This document shows positions 10,710-18,812 of a stretch of DNA of 54,860 bases, in pieces; the stretch's first letter is position 1; each line of letters starts with the position of its first letter. The stretch is taken from NCBI GenBank assembly GCA_003527225.1, contig DPXQ01000077.1:27109-81968 (forward strand). Reading direction: 5' to 3'. The position numbers and the translations under genes are program-made. The stretch comes from Rhizobium sp. GTDB taxonomy: Bacteria; Pseudomonadota; Alphaproteobacteria; Rhizobiales; Rhizobiaceae. Under the pieces are notes generated by a model. It searched no databases, had not been told where the DNA came from, and saw nothing but the letters and a program-made list of their open reading frames with translations.

Positions 10710-11210
10710 ATGAGCCTTATGGAAATTGAATTTGAGCGTCAGTCCAACCCGGTCGACATGATCGAGTTCGTCGCGGCCAACAACGACTGGTCGTTCGAGC
10801 GGTCTGGCGAGGACGAGATCGCCATGACGGTCGAAGGGCGGTGGGCAGACTATCATGTTTCGTTTTCATGGATGGAGGAGTTCGAAGCCCTGCATCTTGC
10901 CAGCGCCTTCGACATCCGGGTCCCGGAGACCCGGGTGAACGAGGTCATCCGCCTTCTGTCCTACATCAATGGCCAGGTTCTGATGGGCCACTTCGATCTT
11001 TGGCGGCAGGAGGACGTGATCATCTTCCGCCAGTCGCTGCTTCTCGCGGGGGGCGCGGAGCCGACCAATCGTCAGGTTGAGGTTCTGCTGTCGAGCGCGG
11101 TCGATGCTTGCGAAGCTTATTTCCAGGCCTTCCAGTTCGTCGTATGGTCCGGCATGGACGCCAAGAGCGCCATGGATGCGGTTCTGTTCGAAACGGCCGG
11201 GGAGGCCTGA
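10710..11210 (+). CDS. YbjN domain-containing protein
   Basis: A 166-residue protein with the YbjN pattern: FVAANNDWSFERSGEDEIAMTVEGRW near the N-terminus, then WMEEFEALHLASAFD and a helical C-terminal half ending in FQFVVWSGMDAKSAMDAVLFE. The fold resembles type III secretion chaperones. E. coli YbjN modulates stress and motility; the rhizobial role is unknown. The start MSLMEIEFERQ at 10710 has AAGAAGG upstream; longer forms to 10662 have none. proC starts 2 bases after its stop codon, so the two genes are almost certainly co-transcribed, an order conserved in many alphaproteobacteria. Confidence 0.9.
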   Translation: MSLMEIEFERQSNPVDMIEFVAANNDWSFERSGEDEIAMTVEGRWADYHVSFSWMEEFEALHLASAFDIRVPETRVNEVIRLLSYINGQVLMGHFDLWRQEDVIIFRQSLLLAGGAEPTNRQVEVLLSSAVDACEAYFQAFQFVVWSGMDAKSAMDAVLFETAGEA

Positions 11211-11212
11211 TC

Positions 11213-12031
11213 ATGACGGCGTCGGCAACCCGTCACATCGTCCTTGTCGGTGCTGGCAATATGGGCGGTGCCATGCTTTCGGGCTGGCTGAAGAGCGGCG
11301 TGCCTGGTTCTTCCGTGACGGTTATCGATCCGGGCCCATCAGAGGCCATGATGGCGCGGATTGCCGAGGCGGGCGCGCGCTACACCAAGGATGTTCCGCA
11401 GGGGCTTGAGGCGGGAATTCTGTTCCTTGCGGTCAAGCCGCAGGTCATGGGGTCGGTTTTGCCGCCCCTCAAGCCGTTGGTGGGGCGTGATACGGTCGTC
11501 GTTTCCGTCGCTGCCGGCACGACCCTTTCCTTCATGGAGGGCCATCTCGGGCAGGCGGCTATGGTGCGGGCCATGCCGAATACGCCGGCGATGATCGGAC
11601 GCGGCGTAACCGGTGCATTTGCCAATGCCAGGGTCAGTGGGGCGCAGCGCGATATCGTGCACGACCTGCTCAAGGTTTCCGGCCCGGTCGAATGGGTTGC
11701 GTCCGAGGCAGACATCAATGCCGTGACGGCACTGTCGGGCAGTGGCCCGGCCTACGTCTTCTATCTCGTCGAATGCATGGCTGAGGCAGGCCGCAAAGCG
11801 GGCCTGCCGGCGGACCTCGCCATGCGTCTCGCACGGGAGACCGTCGCGGGGGCTGGTGAATTGCTTCACCAGTCTCCCGACGACGCTTCACGGCTTCGCC
11901 AGAACGTCACATCGCCGGGAGGGACAACCGCCGCGGCGCTTGCCGTTCTGATGGCCGAAGATGGAATGCAGCCACTCTTTGACCGCGCCATTGAAGCGGC
12001 GCGGGTGCGGGCCGAGGAACTGGCGGGATGA
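11213..12031 (+). CDS. proC: Pyrroline-5-carboxylate reductase
   Basis: A 272-residue cytoplasmic enzyme reducing 1-pyrroline-5-carboxylate to proline with NAD(P)H, the last step of proline synthesis. The Rossmann motif [14 protein letters not shown] is at residues 11-24, followed by LAVKPQ and the conserved C-terminal SGSGPAYVF and the ProC signature [15 protein letters not shown]. Length fits the family. The start at 11213 lies 2 bases after the stop of the YbjN-like gene. The last bases overlap the ATG of the CsaA-like gene (ATGA, 12028-12031), so the three genes form an operon with translational coupling. Confidence 0.97.
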   Translation: MTASATRHIVLVGAGNMGGAMLSGWLKSGVPGSSVTVIDPGPSEAMMARIAEAGARYTKDVPQGLEAGILFLAVKPQVMGSVLPPLKPLVGRDTVVVSVAAGTTLSFMEGHLGQAAMVRAMPNTPAMIGRGVTGAFANARVSGAQRDIVHDLLKVSGPVEWVASEADINAVTALSGSGPAYVFYLVECMAEAGRKAGLPADLAMRLARETVAGAGELLHQSPDDASRLRQNVTSPGGTTAAALAVLMAEDGMQPLFDRAIEAARVRAEELAG

Positions 12032-12387
12032 CCGAGCGGAATATCTTGCCCGAGGTCATCACCTACGGCGATTTCGAGAAGGTTGATATCCGCGTCGGGA
12101 CGATCATTGCTGCCGAACCCTTTCCTGAGGCGCGCAAGCCGGCGTTCAAGCTCAAAATAGACTTCGGTCCCGAGATCGGGGTTAAGAAATCCTCGGCACA
12201 GATTACCGTGCACTACACCGCCGAAACGCTTGTCGGCAGACAGGTGCTCGCGGTCGTCAATTTTCCGCCTCGGCAGATAGGGCCGTTCCGCTCCGAGGTT
12301 CTGACGCTTGGTTTCGAAGACGAGGACTCAGCCATCGTCCTTGCCAGTGTCGAGCGTTCCGTGCCGAACGGAAAGAAGCTGATGTAG
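12028..12387 (+). CDS. CsaA-like tRNA-binding domain protein
   Basis: A 119-residue stand-alone OB-fold of the tRNA-binding family. Signatures: [32 protein letters not shown] at the N-terminus and [21 protein letters not shown] in the centre, as in CsaA. Bacillus CsaA has export-chaperone activity and binds tRNA or peptides; the cellular role elsewhere is unclear. It is translationally coupled to proC by a 4-base overlap. The gene ends 74 bases before the convergent histidine kinase; a weak stem (CCTGAAAT/ATTTCGGG, about 12422-12448) without a T run lies between them. Confidence 0.9.
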   Translation: MTERNILPEVITYGDFEKVDIRVGTIIAAEPFPEARKPAFKLKIDFGPEIGVKKSSAQITVHYTAETLVGRQVLAVVNFPPRQIGPFRSEVLTLGFEDEDSAIVLASVERSVPNGKKLM

Positions 12388-12461
12388 CCGGGCGCCATCG
12401 CACCTTGCAGATGCAGCGTGTGCCTGAAATCACAAACGAATTTCGGGCGATCTCTGCCGCC

Positions 12462-13844
12462 TCAGGCCGGAATGCGTATGGTGGCGCGCAGGCCGCCGAG
12501 AGGGCTGTCTCCAAGCGTGATGTTTCCACCGTGGCTGCGCGCGATATCGAGGGCGATCGCAAGCCCGAGGCCCGTGCCTGAGGCATCGAGATTGCGTACC
12601 TCGTCGAGCCGGAAGAAAGGCTTGAAGACGTCGTCGCGCAGCTCCTTCGGGATGCCGGGTCCATCGTCGTCGAAGGTGACGGTCAGCCATTTGGCGCTGT
12701 GCGTCGCGTTGATCTCCAGCCGGTGCGCGTAACGGCTGCTGTTGGAGGCAAGATTGCCGACGAGGCGCGCGAACGCATTCGGCCGCACGTTGATCTCGTC
12801 CTCGCCTTCAATCCTGTAGGACATCTCCTTGCCTTGGAGCGCGAAATCACTCCGGAGCTTTTCGAAGAGCTCGCCGAGCTTGACCGTGCCGACGTCTTCT
12901 TCCGCTTCGCCGCGCGCGAAGGCCATGTAGCCCTCGAGCATGGTCTGCATATCCTCGATATCCTTGTTGAGGCTTTCCAGTTCCGGATTGTCGCCGGCAA
13001 GCGCCAGTTGAAGCTTGAAGCGCGTGAGGATCGTGCGCAGGTCGTGGCTGACGCCGGTCAGCATGGCGGTGCGCTGCTCCATCTGTCGCTCGATACGCTC
13101 GCGCATGAGGATGAACGCAAGGCCTGCGCGACGTACCTCGTCTGCTCCGCGCGGACTGAAGTTCTCCGGAGCCTTCTGCCCTTTGCCGAAACTCTCCGCG
13201 GCTTGGGCGAGCGACAGGATTGGCCGGATTTGCCCTCGCAGGAACAGGATGGAGATGACGATGAGTACCAGCGCCGTTGCGACCATCCAGACCAGGAAGA
13301 TATGGGTGTTCGAAGCATAGGCCTGGTTGCGCAGGGCGAAGATGCGCAGGATGTTGTCTGCGAGCTTTATGCGGATTTCGACAAGCCGGGAGTCGCCTAC
13401 GGTGTCGATCCAGAATGGTCTATTGATCTGGCTCTCGATCTGGTCGCTCAGGATCTGGTCGAGGATGGAGAAGAACGGCTTCGGGCGTGGCGCCGGAAGT
13501 TCGCCGCCAGGCTCCAGGGAGATCGTCATGGTCAGCCGTTCGCGGGCTATGCGGACAATATTCTGGTAGTCTGCCTCGCTCGGATAGTGCTCGATGAGGT
13601 CGATGATCGCGGAAATGTCGCGCGTAACGCCTTCCGACAGTCTTTCCGTCACCATCTGCCAATGGCGCTCCATGAAGACGAAGGCAACCACCGTCTGCAG
13701 GATCAGCATAGGCAGGATGATGATCAGGAGGGAGCGCGCATAGAGCCCCGTCGGCAACTGGCGCCGCAGCCAGCGCGAAAACCATTTCAAGCCGTTGGCG
13801 GGAGGGCGGTCCTGGTCCCTCCGGATGCTGTCAAAGAGTACCAT
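12462..13844 (-). CDS. EnvZ-like sensor histidine kinase
   Basis: A 460-residue membrane kinase. Start ATG 13844 has GAAGGAAAAG upstream. Order: membrane helix about 38-58, periplasmic region about 60-180, second helix about 182-203, HAMP about 204-255, DHp domain with phosphoacceptor His267 (VSHDLRT), then the ATPase domain with FARLVGNLASNSSRYA (N box), DDDGPGIP and GTGLGLAIA. The residue after HDLRT is Ile272 where EnvZ-type kinases usually have Pro. It follows the response regulator by 57 bases and is surely its partner. With the MarR-type gene upstream the set resembles PetP/PetR systems of alphaproteobacteria. Signal unknown. Confidence 0.94.
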   Translation of the reverse strand: MVLFDSIRRDQDRPPANGLKWFSRWLRRQLPTGLYARSLLIIILPMLILQTVVAFVFMERHWQMVTERLSEGVTRDISAIIDLIEHYPSEADYQNIVRIARERLTMTISLEPGGELPAPRPKPFFSILDQILSDQIESQINRPFWIDTVGDSRLVEIRIKLADNILRIFALRNQAYASNTHIFLVWMVATALVLIVISILFLRGQIRPILSLAQAAESFGKGQKAPENFSPRGADEVRRAGLAFILMRERIERQMEQRTAMLTGVSHDLRTILTRFKLQLALAGDNPELESLNKDIEDMQTMLEGYMAFARGEAEEDVGTVKLGELFEKLRSDFALQGKEMSYRIEGEDEINVRPNAFARLVGNLASNSSRYAHRLEINATHSAKWLTVTFDDDGPGIPKELRDDVFKPFFRLDEVRNLDASGTGLGLAIALDIARSHGGNITLGDSPLGGLRATIRIPA

Positions 13845-13901
13845 CTTTTCCTTCGCTTCCACGCCATGTCCCACCGCTCGTCGACGGCTGCACGGCTGCG
13901 C

Positions 13902-14603
13902 CTAGTCCATGCTGAGGCGATATCCTATGCCCCGGACGGTCTGAAGCCAAACCGGATTGGCCGGGTCGTCCTCGATCTTGCGGCGGAGCCGGTTGATCTG
14001 CACATCGATGGTGCGTTCTCCCACCTCTGTATCGTTGCCGATCAATTCATGGCGGGGAATTGTGTCGCCCGCACGACTGGCAAACAGCAGCATGATCTCC
14101 TGCTCGCGGTCGGTCAGACGGATCAGTTCGGAGGCCTTCTTGAGTTCCCTGCGGGACAGCGAGAAGGTATAGGGACCGAACATGATCTGCTCGATCTTGG
14201 GCGCGTCGGCGATGGTGTTGCGTTTGAGGATATTGTTGATGCGCAGCACCAACTCTCGCGGATCGAAGGGCTTGGGGAGATAGTCATCTGCGCCTGCCTC
14301 GAGGCCCGCGATGCGCGATTCCGCCTCTGAGCGGGCGGTCAGCAGGATAACGGGGATCTTCTTCTCGGCGGCAAGGCTCCGGGTCAGCGAAAGACCGGAC
14401 TCTCCCGGCATCATGACGTCGAGCACAAGCAGGTCGAAGTTGAGACCTTCGAGCTTGCGGCGGGCCTCGCCGGCGTCTGCAGCGACGGTAATCCGGAAAC
14501 CCTGTTCGGTCAGATAGCGATGCAGCAGGTCGCGAATGCGCGTGTCGTCGTCAACCACCAGCAAATGGGGCGCATCATCGGGAATGTACAGCTTCTTCGC
14601 CAT
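13902..14603 (-). CDS. OmpR/PetR-type response regulator
   Basis: A 233-residue two-domain regulator. Receiver domain (about 12-128): acidic pocket VVDDD at 16-20, phosphoacceptor Asp62 in LLVLDVMMP, Thr89 and Lys111 (LPKPFD). C-terminal OmpR winged helix (about 135-233) with LTDREQEIMLLFAS and the recognition region ERTIDVQINRLRRKIEDD. It should be phosphorylated by the kinase encoded 57 bases downstream. The preceding MarR-type gene ends 1 base before its start, indicating coupling. The MarR-OmpR pair is the layout of petP-petR, first described upstream of the cytochrome bc1 genes in Rhodobacter; no pet genes are present here, so the name is by resemblance only. Confidence 0.95.
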   Translation of the reverse strand: MAKKLYIPDDAPHLLVVDDDTRIRDLLHRYLTEQGFRITVAADAGEARRKLEGLNFDLLVLDVMMPGESGLSLTRSLAAEKKIPVILLTARSEAESRIAGLEAGADDYLPKPFDPRELVLRINNILKRNTIADAPKIEQIMFGPYTFSLSRRELKKASELIRLTDREQEIMLLFASRAGDTIPRHELIGNDTEVGERTIDVQINRLRRKIEDDPANPVWLQTVRGIGYRLSMD

Positions 14604-14604
14604 T

Positions 14605-15138
14605 TCATTCGCCTCCGGAAGGTACTGATGGGGGCATCGGCTCCGTCAGGCTCATGCCTTCGAGAAAGTGCTTCACCGCCGCGCGCATTTCGGGGTCGAA
14701 TCCCTCCAGCGCTCGGGAAATCCGAAGCGATTGCGGTTCCGACAGCGCAAGCGCCAGTTCACGGCCGGCAAGGGTCGGATAGAGCCTGCGCTGCCGACGA
14801 TCAGCCGGCCCGGCGATCTGGCGGATATAGCCGGAATCGATCAGTTCCTTCAACACGCGCGCCAGACTCTGCTTGGTAATCTGGAGGATGTTCAAGAGGT
14901 CGGCGACGGTCATTCCCGGTCGGCGGCTGACAAAATAGACAACGCGATGATGGGCGCGGCCATAGCCTATCTTGGCCAATATCGCATCCGGATCCGAAAC
15001 AAAGTCGCGATAGGCGAAGAAGAGGAGTTCGATGGTCTCGAAATCGATCGTCTTGTCATCGACGACCGGCATTTCAGGAAGTTCCTTTTTGGCAGCCTTA
15101 CCCGCAGACTGTCGTGCCACTGCTGTATTTCCTTTCAT
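14605..15138 (-). CDS. MarR family transcriptional regulator (PetP-like)
   Basis: A winged-helix regulator. The core RAHHRVVYFVSRRPGMTVADLLNILQITKQSLARVLKELIDSGYI holds the DNA-binding helix and the wing DRRQRRLYPTLAG follows. Two starts are possible: ATG 15138 (177 residues, no clear ribosome site, Lys/Ala-rich leader) and ATG 15072 (155 residues, AAGGAA 9 bases upstream). The longer is given because basic leaders are common in this group; the shorter is equally defensible. Its stop is 1 base from the response-regulator start, so the three genes form a regulatory operon. Effector and targets unknown. Confidence 0.88.
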   Translation of the reverse strand: MKGNTAVARQSAGKAAKKELPEMPVVDDKTIDFETIELLFFAYRDFVSDPDAILAKIGYGRAHHRVVYFVSRRPGMTVADLLNILQITKQSLARVLKELIDSGYIRQIAGPADRRQRRLYPTLAGRELALALSEPQSLRISRALEGFDPEMRAAVKHFLEGMSLTEPMPPSVPSGGE

Positions 15139-15405
15139 TCGGTCGATGGCGGTGCAAGCTGCAAAGAGACAGCGCGCCGTCCTCACATCGACCAGGTGTT
15201 GTTTCCGAGCTGTGACCGCGATTTCCATGCATGCGCCTGGCGCCGTACGGCCAGCATCTCGAATTCGTCGCCAAAACTAAGCGGATATCGTCCTAAACTC
15301 CAACGAAAATCCGGCGTTCGCACAGTTTCTGACGCATCCGAAAGGTTTGCGAAAGGCGCGGTTGTTATCCATGCATGGCGATCCGGGTAAAGGGGGAGGG
15401 GCCAG

Positions 15406-15576
15406 ATGGCGACAGCCAATGTCGATGAGACGGGCAGCAATGTCACACGGGCTCTTCTCCGCCCCGTACTGATTTCGGTTCTTGCGGTGAAAATGGCGAT
15501 TGCGTGCATGCTGATCCTCCATGTCAGCCTGCCGCCACATTTGCAGATAACCCTTGAGCCTCGTAGCCAAGACTGA
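15406..15576 (+). CDS. Small single-span membrane protein (56 residues), hypothetical
   Basis: An open frame of 56 codons with a strong ribosome site (GGGGGAGGGG ending 4 bases before the ATG). Residues about 20-42 (RPVLISVLAVKMAIACMLIL) form one hydrophobic helix, preceded by a polar N-terminus (MATANVDETGSNVTRA) and followed by a short tail HVSLPPHLQITLEPRSQD. It sits alone between the divergent MarR-type operon and the metallo-hydrolase gene, 73 bases before the latter. I do not recognise a family. The ribosome site and the clean membrane helix favour a real gene, but length alone cannot prove it. Confidence 0.5.
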   Translation: MATANVDETGSNVTRALLRPVLISVLAVKMAIACMLILHVSLPPHLQITLEPRSQD

Positions 15577-15649
15577 TTTTCCAACGGCTGTAAACATGGT
15601 ATGCGCGTCTTCCTCCGCGCATAGGATGCTAACGGTTTCAGAGGACGTC

Positions 15650-16297
15650 ATGGGACAATTGCAGGCCGGGATTATTCCGGTGACACCCTTCCAGCAGAAC
15701 TGCACGATACTTTTCGATTCGGAAACGAAGGAAGGCGTGGTCATCGACCCCGGCGGCGATGTCGATGCCATCATACAGACGGCCAAGGAAAACGGAATCA
15801 ACCTCAAGGAAATCTGGCTGACCCATGGGCACATCGATCATGCCGGCGGCGCCGATGAGCTGAGGGAAGCACTCGGTCTCAATATCATTGGCCCGCACGT
15901 GGATGACCTGCCGCTGCTAAAGAACCTGGAAAAACAAGCGCTGATGTTCAATGTGCCAATGCGGGTGCGCAACGTGGTTCCGGACCGCTGGCTCAAGGAT
16001 GGCGATCAGGTTTCCTTTGGCGAGCATGTCTTTGAAGTCTATCATTGTCCCGGCCACGCACCCGGTCACGTCATCTTCTTCAACCGCAGTCAGAATTTCG
16101 CTCACCTCGGTGACGTCCTCTTCAGCGGATCGATCGGGCGGACCGATTTGCCGGGCGGCGACCACCAGACGCTCCTGAATTCGATCCGCGACAAGGTATT
16201 GCCGCTCGGAGATGACGTCGGATTCATCTGCGGCCACGGGCCTGGCGGCCGGATCGGCGAGGAGCGGCGCAACAATCCCTTCCTGCGCGGGATCTGA
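15650..16297 (+). CDS. MBL-fold metallo-hydrolase, glyoxalase II-like (YcbL type)
   Basis: A 215-residue hydrolase. Metal-binding motifs are complete: THGHIDHAGG (HxHxDH), CPGHAPGHVIFF with the third His, FSGSIGRTDLPGG with the bridging Asp region, and the C-terminal ICGHGPGG His. The N-terminus VTPFQQNCTILFD is typical of the YcbL/GloB-type subgroup of about 210 residues, shorter than true glyoxalase II. Likely a thioester hydrolase with two zinc or iron ions; substrate unproven. Start ATG 15650 has AGAGGA upstream; longer in-frame forms start in the preceding small ORF region and look spurious. Confidence 0.93.
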   Translation: MGQLQAGIIPVTPFQQNCTILFDSETKEGVVIDPGGDVDAIIQTAKENGINLKEIWLTHGHIDHAGGADELREALGLNIIGPHVDDLPLLKNLEKQALMFNVPMRVRNVVPDRWLKDGDQVSFGEHVFEVYHCPGHAPGHVIFFNRSQNFAHLGDVLFSGSIGRTDLPGGDHQTLLNSIRDKVLPLGDDVGFICGHGPGGRIGEERRNNPFLRGI

Positions 16298-16305
16298 CAG
16301 GCCAC

Positions 16306-16332
16306 AAAAAAGACGCGCCGGAAATCCGACGC
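16306..16332 (-). terminator. Probable terminator of the BA14K gene
   Basis: GCGCCGGA (16315-16322) faces TCCGACGC (16325-16332) with one mismatch, and on the minus strand six Ts follow (16311-16306). It lies 29 bases past the BA14K stop and also separates the convergent hydrolase gene. Confidence 0.55.
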
Positions 16333-16360
16333 ATCCTGTACCCATCCAGTGCTCTTGCCG

Positions 16361-16801
16361 TCAGCCGGCAGTGCAGAAATGCGACATTCCATCGTAGCCG
16401 GTGTAGGTGCCGGTGCGGGAATTGAAGCTGCGATACCGGTCCGAGCAATAGCGGTACCATTCGGGCGTCCATGGCTCCAGATCGTATGCCACATACGCAC
16501 GGGCCCGACGCGGGGGCGGCGGCGGTGGGTAATCGTCAATATATGCCGGTTCAGGATCCTCGTAGATCGGAACAGGTTCGACATAGCGCCGCTCAACATA
16601 GCGCCGTTCGACGTAGCGAGGCTGGCTTGCAATGGCTGTGCCTGCGATCACGCCGGCGGCAAGACCGACGGCGCCAAAGACCAGGGCATCGTTGCTTCGA
16701 TGACGGCGATAATATTCATCAGCGACCGCCGGGCTTGCGATGGTCACCGCCGCGGCAGCGATGGCGGCCGACAGTAGAGAGATTTTTGCGAACTGGATCA
16801 T
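16361..16801 (-). CDS. BA14K family protein
   Basis: A 146-residue exported protein. It has a Sec signal peptide (cleavage near PAVADEYY, residue 28), a glycine/alanine helix at about 41-58 (VFGAVGLAAGVIAGTAIA), a repeated RRYVE segment (three tandem copies of ERRYVE-like units near 62-75), a proline stretch, and the C-terminal BA14K signature PWTPEWYRYCSDRYRSFNSRTGTYTGYDG. The Brucella member is an immunoreactive 14-kDa protein with lectin-like properties needed for normal smooth LPS. A periplasmic or surface location is inferred. It is transcribed alone. Confidence 0.92.
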   Translation of the reverse strand: MIQFAKISLLSAAIAAAAVTIASPAVADEYYRRHRSNDALVFGAVGLAAGVIAGTAIASQPRYVERRYVERRYVEPVPIYEDPEPAYIDDYPPPPPPRRARAYVAYDLEPWTPEWYRYCSDRYRSFNSRTGTYTGYDGMSHFCTAG

Positions 16802-16892
16802 GGCGTTGCCTTCCTATGCCTGCGATTCACATTGCCGTGTCTATCGGACAATGGGGGCAATTTATGGGCCGCAAGGTGAATGTAAGCTGAAC

Positions 16893-16917
16893 AAAAAAAC
16901 CCGGCAGTTATGCCGGG
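16893..16917 (-). terminator. Terminator of the cold-shock gene
   Basis: CCCGGCA (16900-16906) pairs with TGCCGGG (16911-16917) around a 4-base loop; on the minus strand seven Ts follow (16899-16893). It lies 33 bases past the csp stop codon. Confidence 0.85.
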
Positions 16918-16949
16918 CCACAACGCGAATACCAATGCCGTTCCGAAGA

Positions 16950-17165
16950 TCAGCCTGCGATCTGCAGGTTGACGGCCTTCGGGCCTTTACCGCGACGGTC
17001 CGGCTCCGTGTCGAAGCTTACTTTCTGGTTTTCCGACAGCCCCGTCAGCCCGGAGGCCTGGACAGCGGAAATATGCACGAAGATGTCAGCGCCACCATTG
17101 TCCGGCTTGATGAAGCCGAAGCCCTTGTCGATATTGAAGAATTTTACAATGCCAGTCTCGGCCAT
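16950..17165 (-). CDS. Cold-shock protein, CspA family
   Basis: A 71-residue single cold-shock domain. RNP1 (KGFGFIKP, residues 14-21) and RNP2 (DIFVHIS) are intact, so it should bind single-stranded RNA or DNA and act as an RNA chaperone. Length and the opening TGIVKFFN are standard. A paralogue family exists in rhizobia, so the specific csp name cannot be assigned. It is monocistronic with its own terminator and a long upstream region, which suits 5'-UTR-mediated cold regulation, although I cannot show a cold box. Confidence 0.96.
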   Translation of the reverse strand: MAETGIVKFFNIDKGFGFIKPDNGGADIFVHISAVQASGLTGLSENQKVSFDTEPDRRGKGPKAVNLQIAG

Positions 17166-17616
17166 GCGTCAGGTCCTTTTCTCTCTGCCCAATGTCTGAA
17201 GGGCAGCATTGCAAGTTTACCCTCAACGGGTGTGTAGCAGGCATTTCTCGAAATGTGAGGAAAGGGGCCTCTGTTACCGCAGCGGATGATGCGGAAACGA
17301 TCAAGCCAATCGTTTCACCATCAGGCTGCCCGGAATATTTTGCGTCTCCGGCACACATGAAATTATAAGGTCTTCCCGTGCTCGTAAAATTGCCCGAACG
17401 CGGCAAGAGTGCTTGGTTTGTGAAAGATTGGCAAGCGAAAGTTTTCTAACGGTGCCGTCCAACGCATTGGCGTCATACGGTTTTATGCGCTTTTTTCAGA
17501 AAGTTCCGCCTTGCTGGACGACGCCTCGACTCACGTTGCATCGCAAGCGATGCTTCGCCGAAGAGTCTCCGGGCGAGAGCAAACGAGACACGGCTTCATC
17601 CTTGAGGGGCGCGATT
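17166..17616. other. Gene-free stretch upstream of the cold-shock gene
   Basis: About 450 bases without a supported gene. It must carry the csp promoter and 5' leader on the minus strand and the terminator region of the EamA gene. A short dyad GCATCGCAAGCGATGC occurs near 17539-17554. Frames on the plus strand here have no ribosome site and no family resemblance. Confidence 0.4.
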
Positions 17617-18507
17617 TCAGGCGGCGCTTGTCCTGCGCCGGGCAATTTCGGGGACCAGCTCGACAAGCAGCATGGCGCTGAACATCAGCGCGCAGCCGGC
17701 ATATCCGATCCCCGGCAGGGTCTCATTCAGCAGGATTGCGCCGAAGACCGCACCGAAGACCGCTTCTGATGACAGGAAGATCGCGGCCTGGGGGGCTGTC
17801 GTGTAGCGCTGGCCTATGATCTGCAGCACGAAGGCAACTCCCGAAGACAGGATGCCGGCATAAAGGATCTCAGGCAGCGCATGCGCGACTGCCGCGCCGT
17901 CGATCGGTTCGAACGTGACACCAGCCAGCGAGGCGCCAACCGCGCAAACGGCGAATTGTGCGCTCGCCAGTGCGAGCGGGCGGCCGCTTTTGCCAACGAC
18001 AAGCGGGGTGAGCGTGATCTGTATCGCGATAAAGACAGCGCAAAGAATGATCAGATGGTCGCCTCCCCCCAAGCCGGAGAGTGAGCCACCGCTCAGGAGG
18101 AGGATACCGAAGAGGGTGAGGAATGCCGCCGGCCAGACGACCCAGTGGGGACGGCGGCGAAGAATGAAGACCGCGATAAGGGGGACGAAGACGACGTAGA
18201 GGCCGGTCAGGAAACTAGCATTGGTGACGGTTGTCGTCTTGATGCCGATCTGCTGGGTCGTCTGTGCGGCCAGAAGCGAAAATCCGATCGCCACGAACGA
18301 GACCCAATCCCGGCTTGTCAGCGGCGCGGACGCATTTCTCGCCTCACGCCAGGCAAAGGGCAGCACGACGATGAAGGCAAGGCCGAAACGCAATGCGTTG
18401 AACCAATTGGCGCCAAGGTACTGCATGGCCGTCGACTGGGCGACGAAACCGCCGCCCCAGATCGCGGCCGCGAGAAGCAGTATCAGATTTGCCTGCATGC
18501 GAGTCAT
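17617..18507 (-). CDS. EamA/DMT-superfamily transporter
   Basis: A 296-residue inner-membrane protein with ten predicted helices arranged as two EamA repeats. The first repeat opens with LILLLAAAIWGGGFVAQSTAM and contains LRFGLAF; the second includes LYAGILSSGVAFVLQIIGQRYTTAPQAAIFLSSEAVFGAVFG, the typical family block. Members export metabolites or amino acids; the substrate cannot be read from sequence. A second in-frame ATG three codons in is also possible as the start. It stands alone, 450 bases downstream of the cold-shock gene and facing the same way. Confidence 0.93.
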   Translation of the reverse strand: MTRMQANLILLLAAAIWGGGFVAQSTAMQYLGANWFNALRFGLAFIVVLPFAWREARNASAPLTSRDWVSFVAIGFSLLAAQTTQQIGIKTTTVTNASFLTGLYVVFVPLIAVFILRRRPHWVVWPAAFLTLFGILLLSGGSLSGLGGGDHLIILCAVFIAIQITLTPLVVGKSGRPLALASAQFAVCAVGASLAGVTFEPIDGAAVAHALPEILYAGILSSGVAFVLQIIGQRYTTAPQAAIFLSSEAVFGAVFGAILLNETLPGIGYAGCALMFSAMLLVELVPEIARRRTSAA

Positions 18508-18812
18508 TGGAAAGTCCGGATTGCGGTGCGAGGGCGGGAGAGGCGAGGGCTAGCAGCTGCATCTGCGTTCGACAAGCCGGATTGTCGTTGCGGGTGTTCG
18601 GCGACGCGGTTCCACTTTCCTGCCGGTGTCGAGGTCAGGGCGGAGGACGGCAACCGCCTGATCTTCACGCCTTGCGGTACAAGCGGCTGCTCGGTCTGAC
18701 CTTAATCAAACATGTAATTGTCCAGGCTGATCGACAATACAAGGGCGCCTCTGACGGCAATGACTTCGGCGGGCTCGAGCTTTCGGCGGCGGTCGGGCCG
18801 CGCTGAGCCGAT
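18508..18812. other. Intergenic stretch with a possible gene remnant
   Basis: About 300 bases between two minus-strand genes. On the plus strand a frame ending at 18699 reads protein-like for its last ~33 codons (ATRFHFPAGVEVRAEDGNR, then LIFTPCGTSGCSV) but has no ATG, only an unsupported GTG near 18529. It could be the tail of a decayed or leaderless small gene, or chance. Otherwise it holds the EamA promoter region. Confidence 0.25.

Noticed and set aside
12699..14330. 543-codon open frame on the plus strand
   Set aside because: Entirely antisense to the histidine kinase and response regulator genes; no ribosome site or family resemblance. High GC creates long shadow frames.
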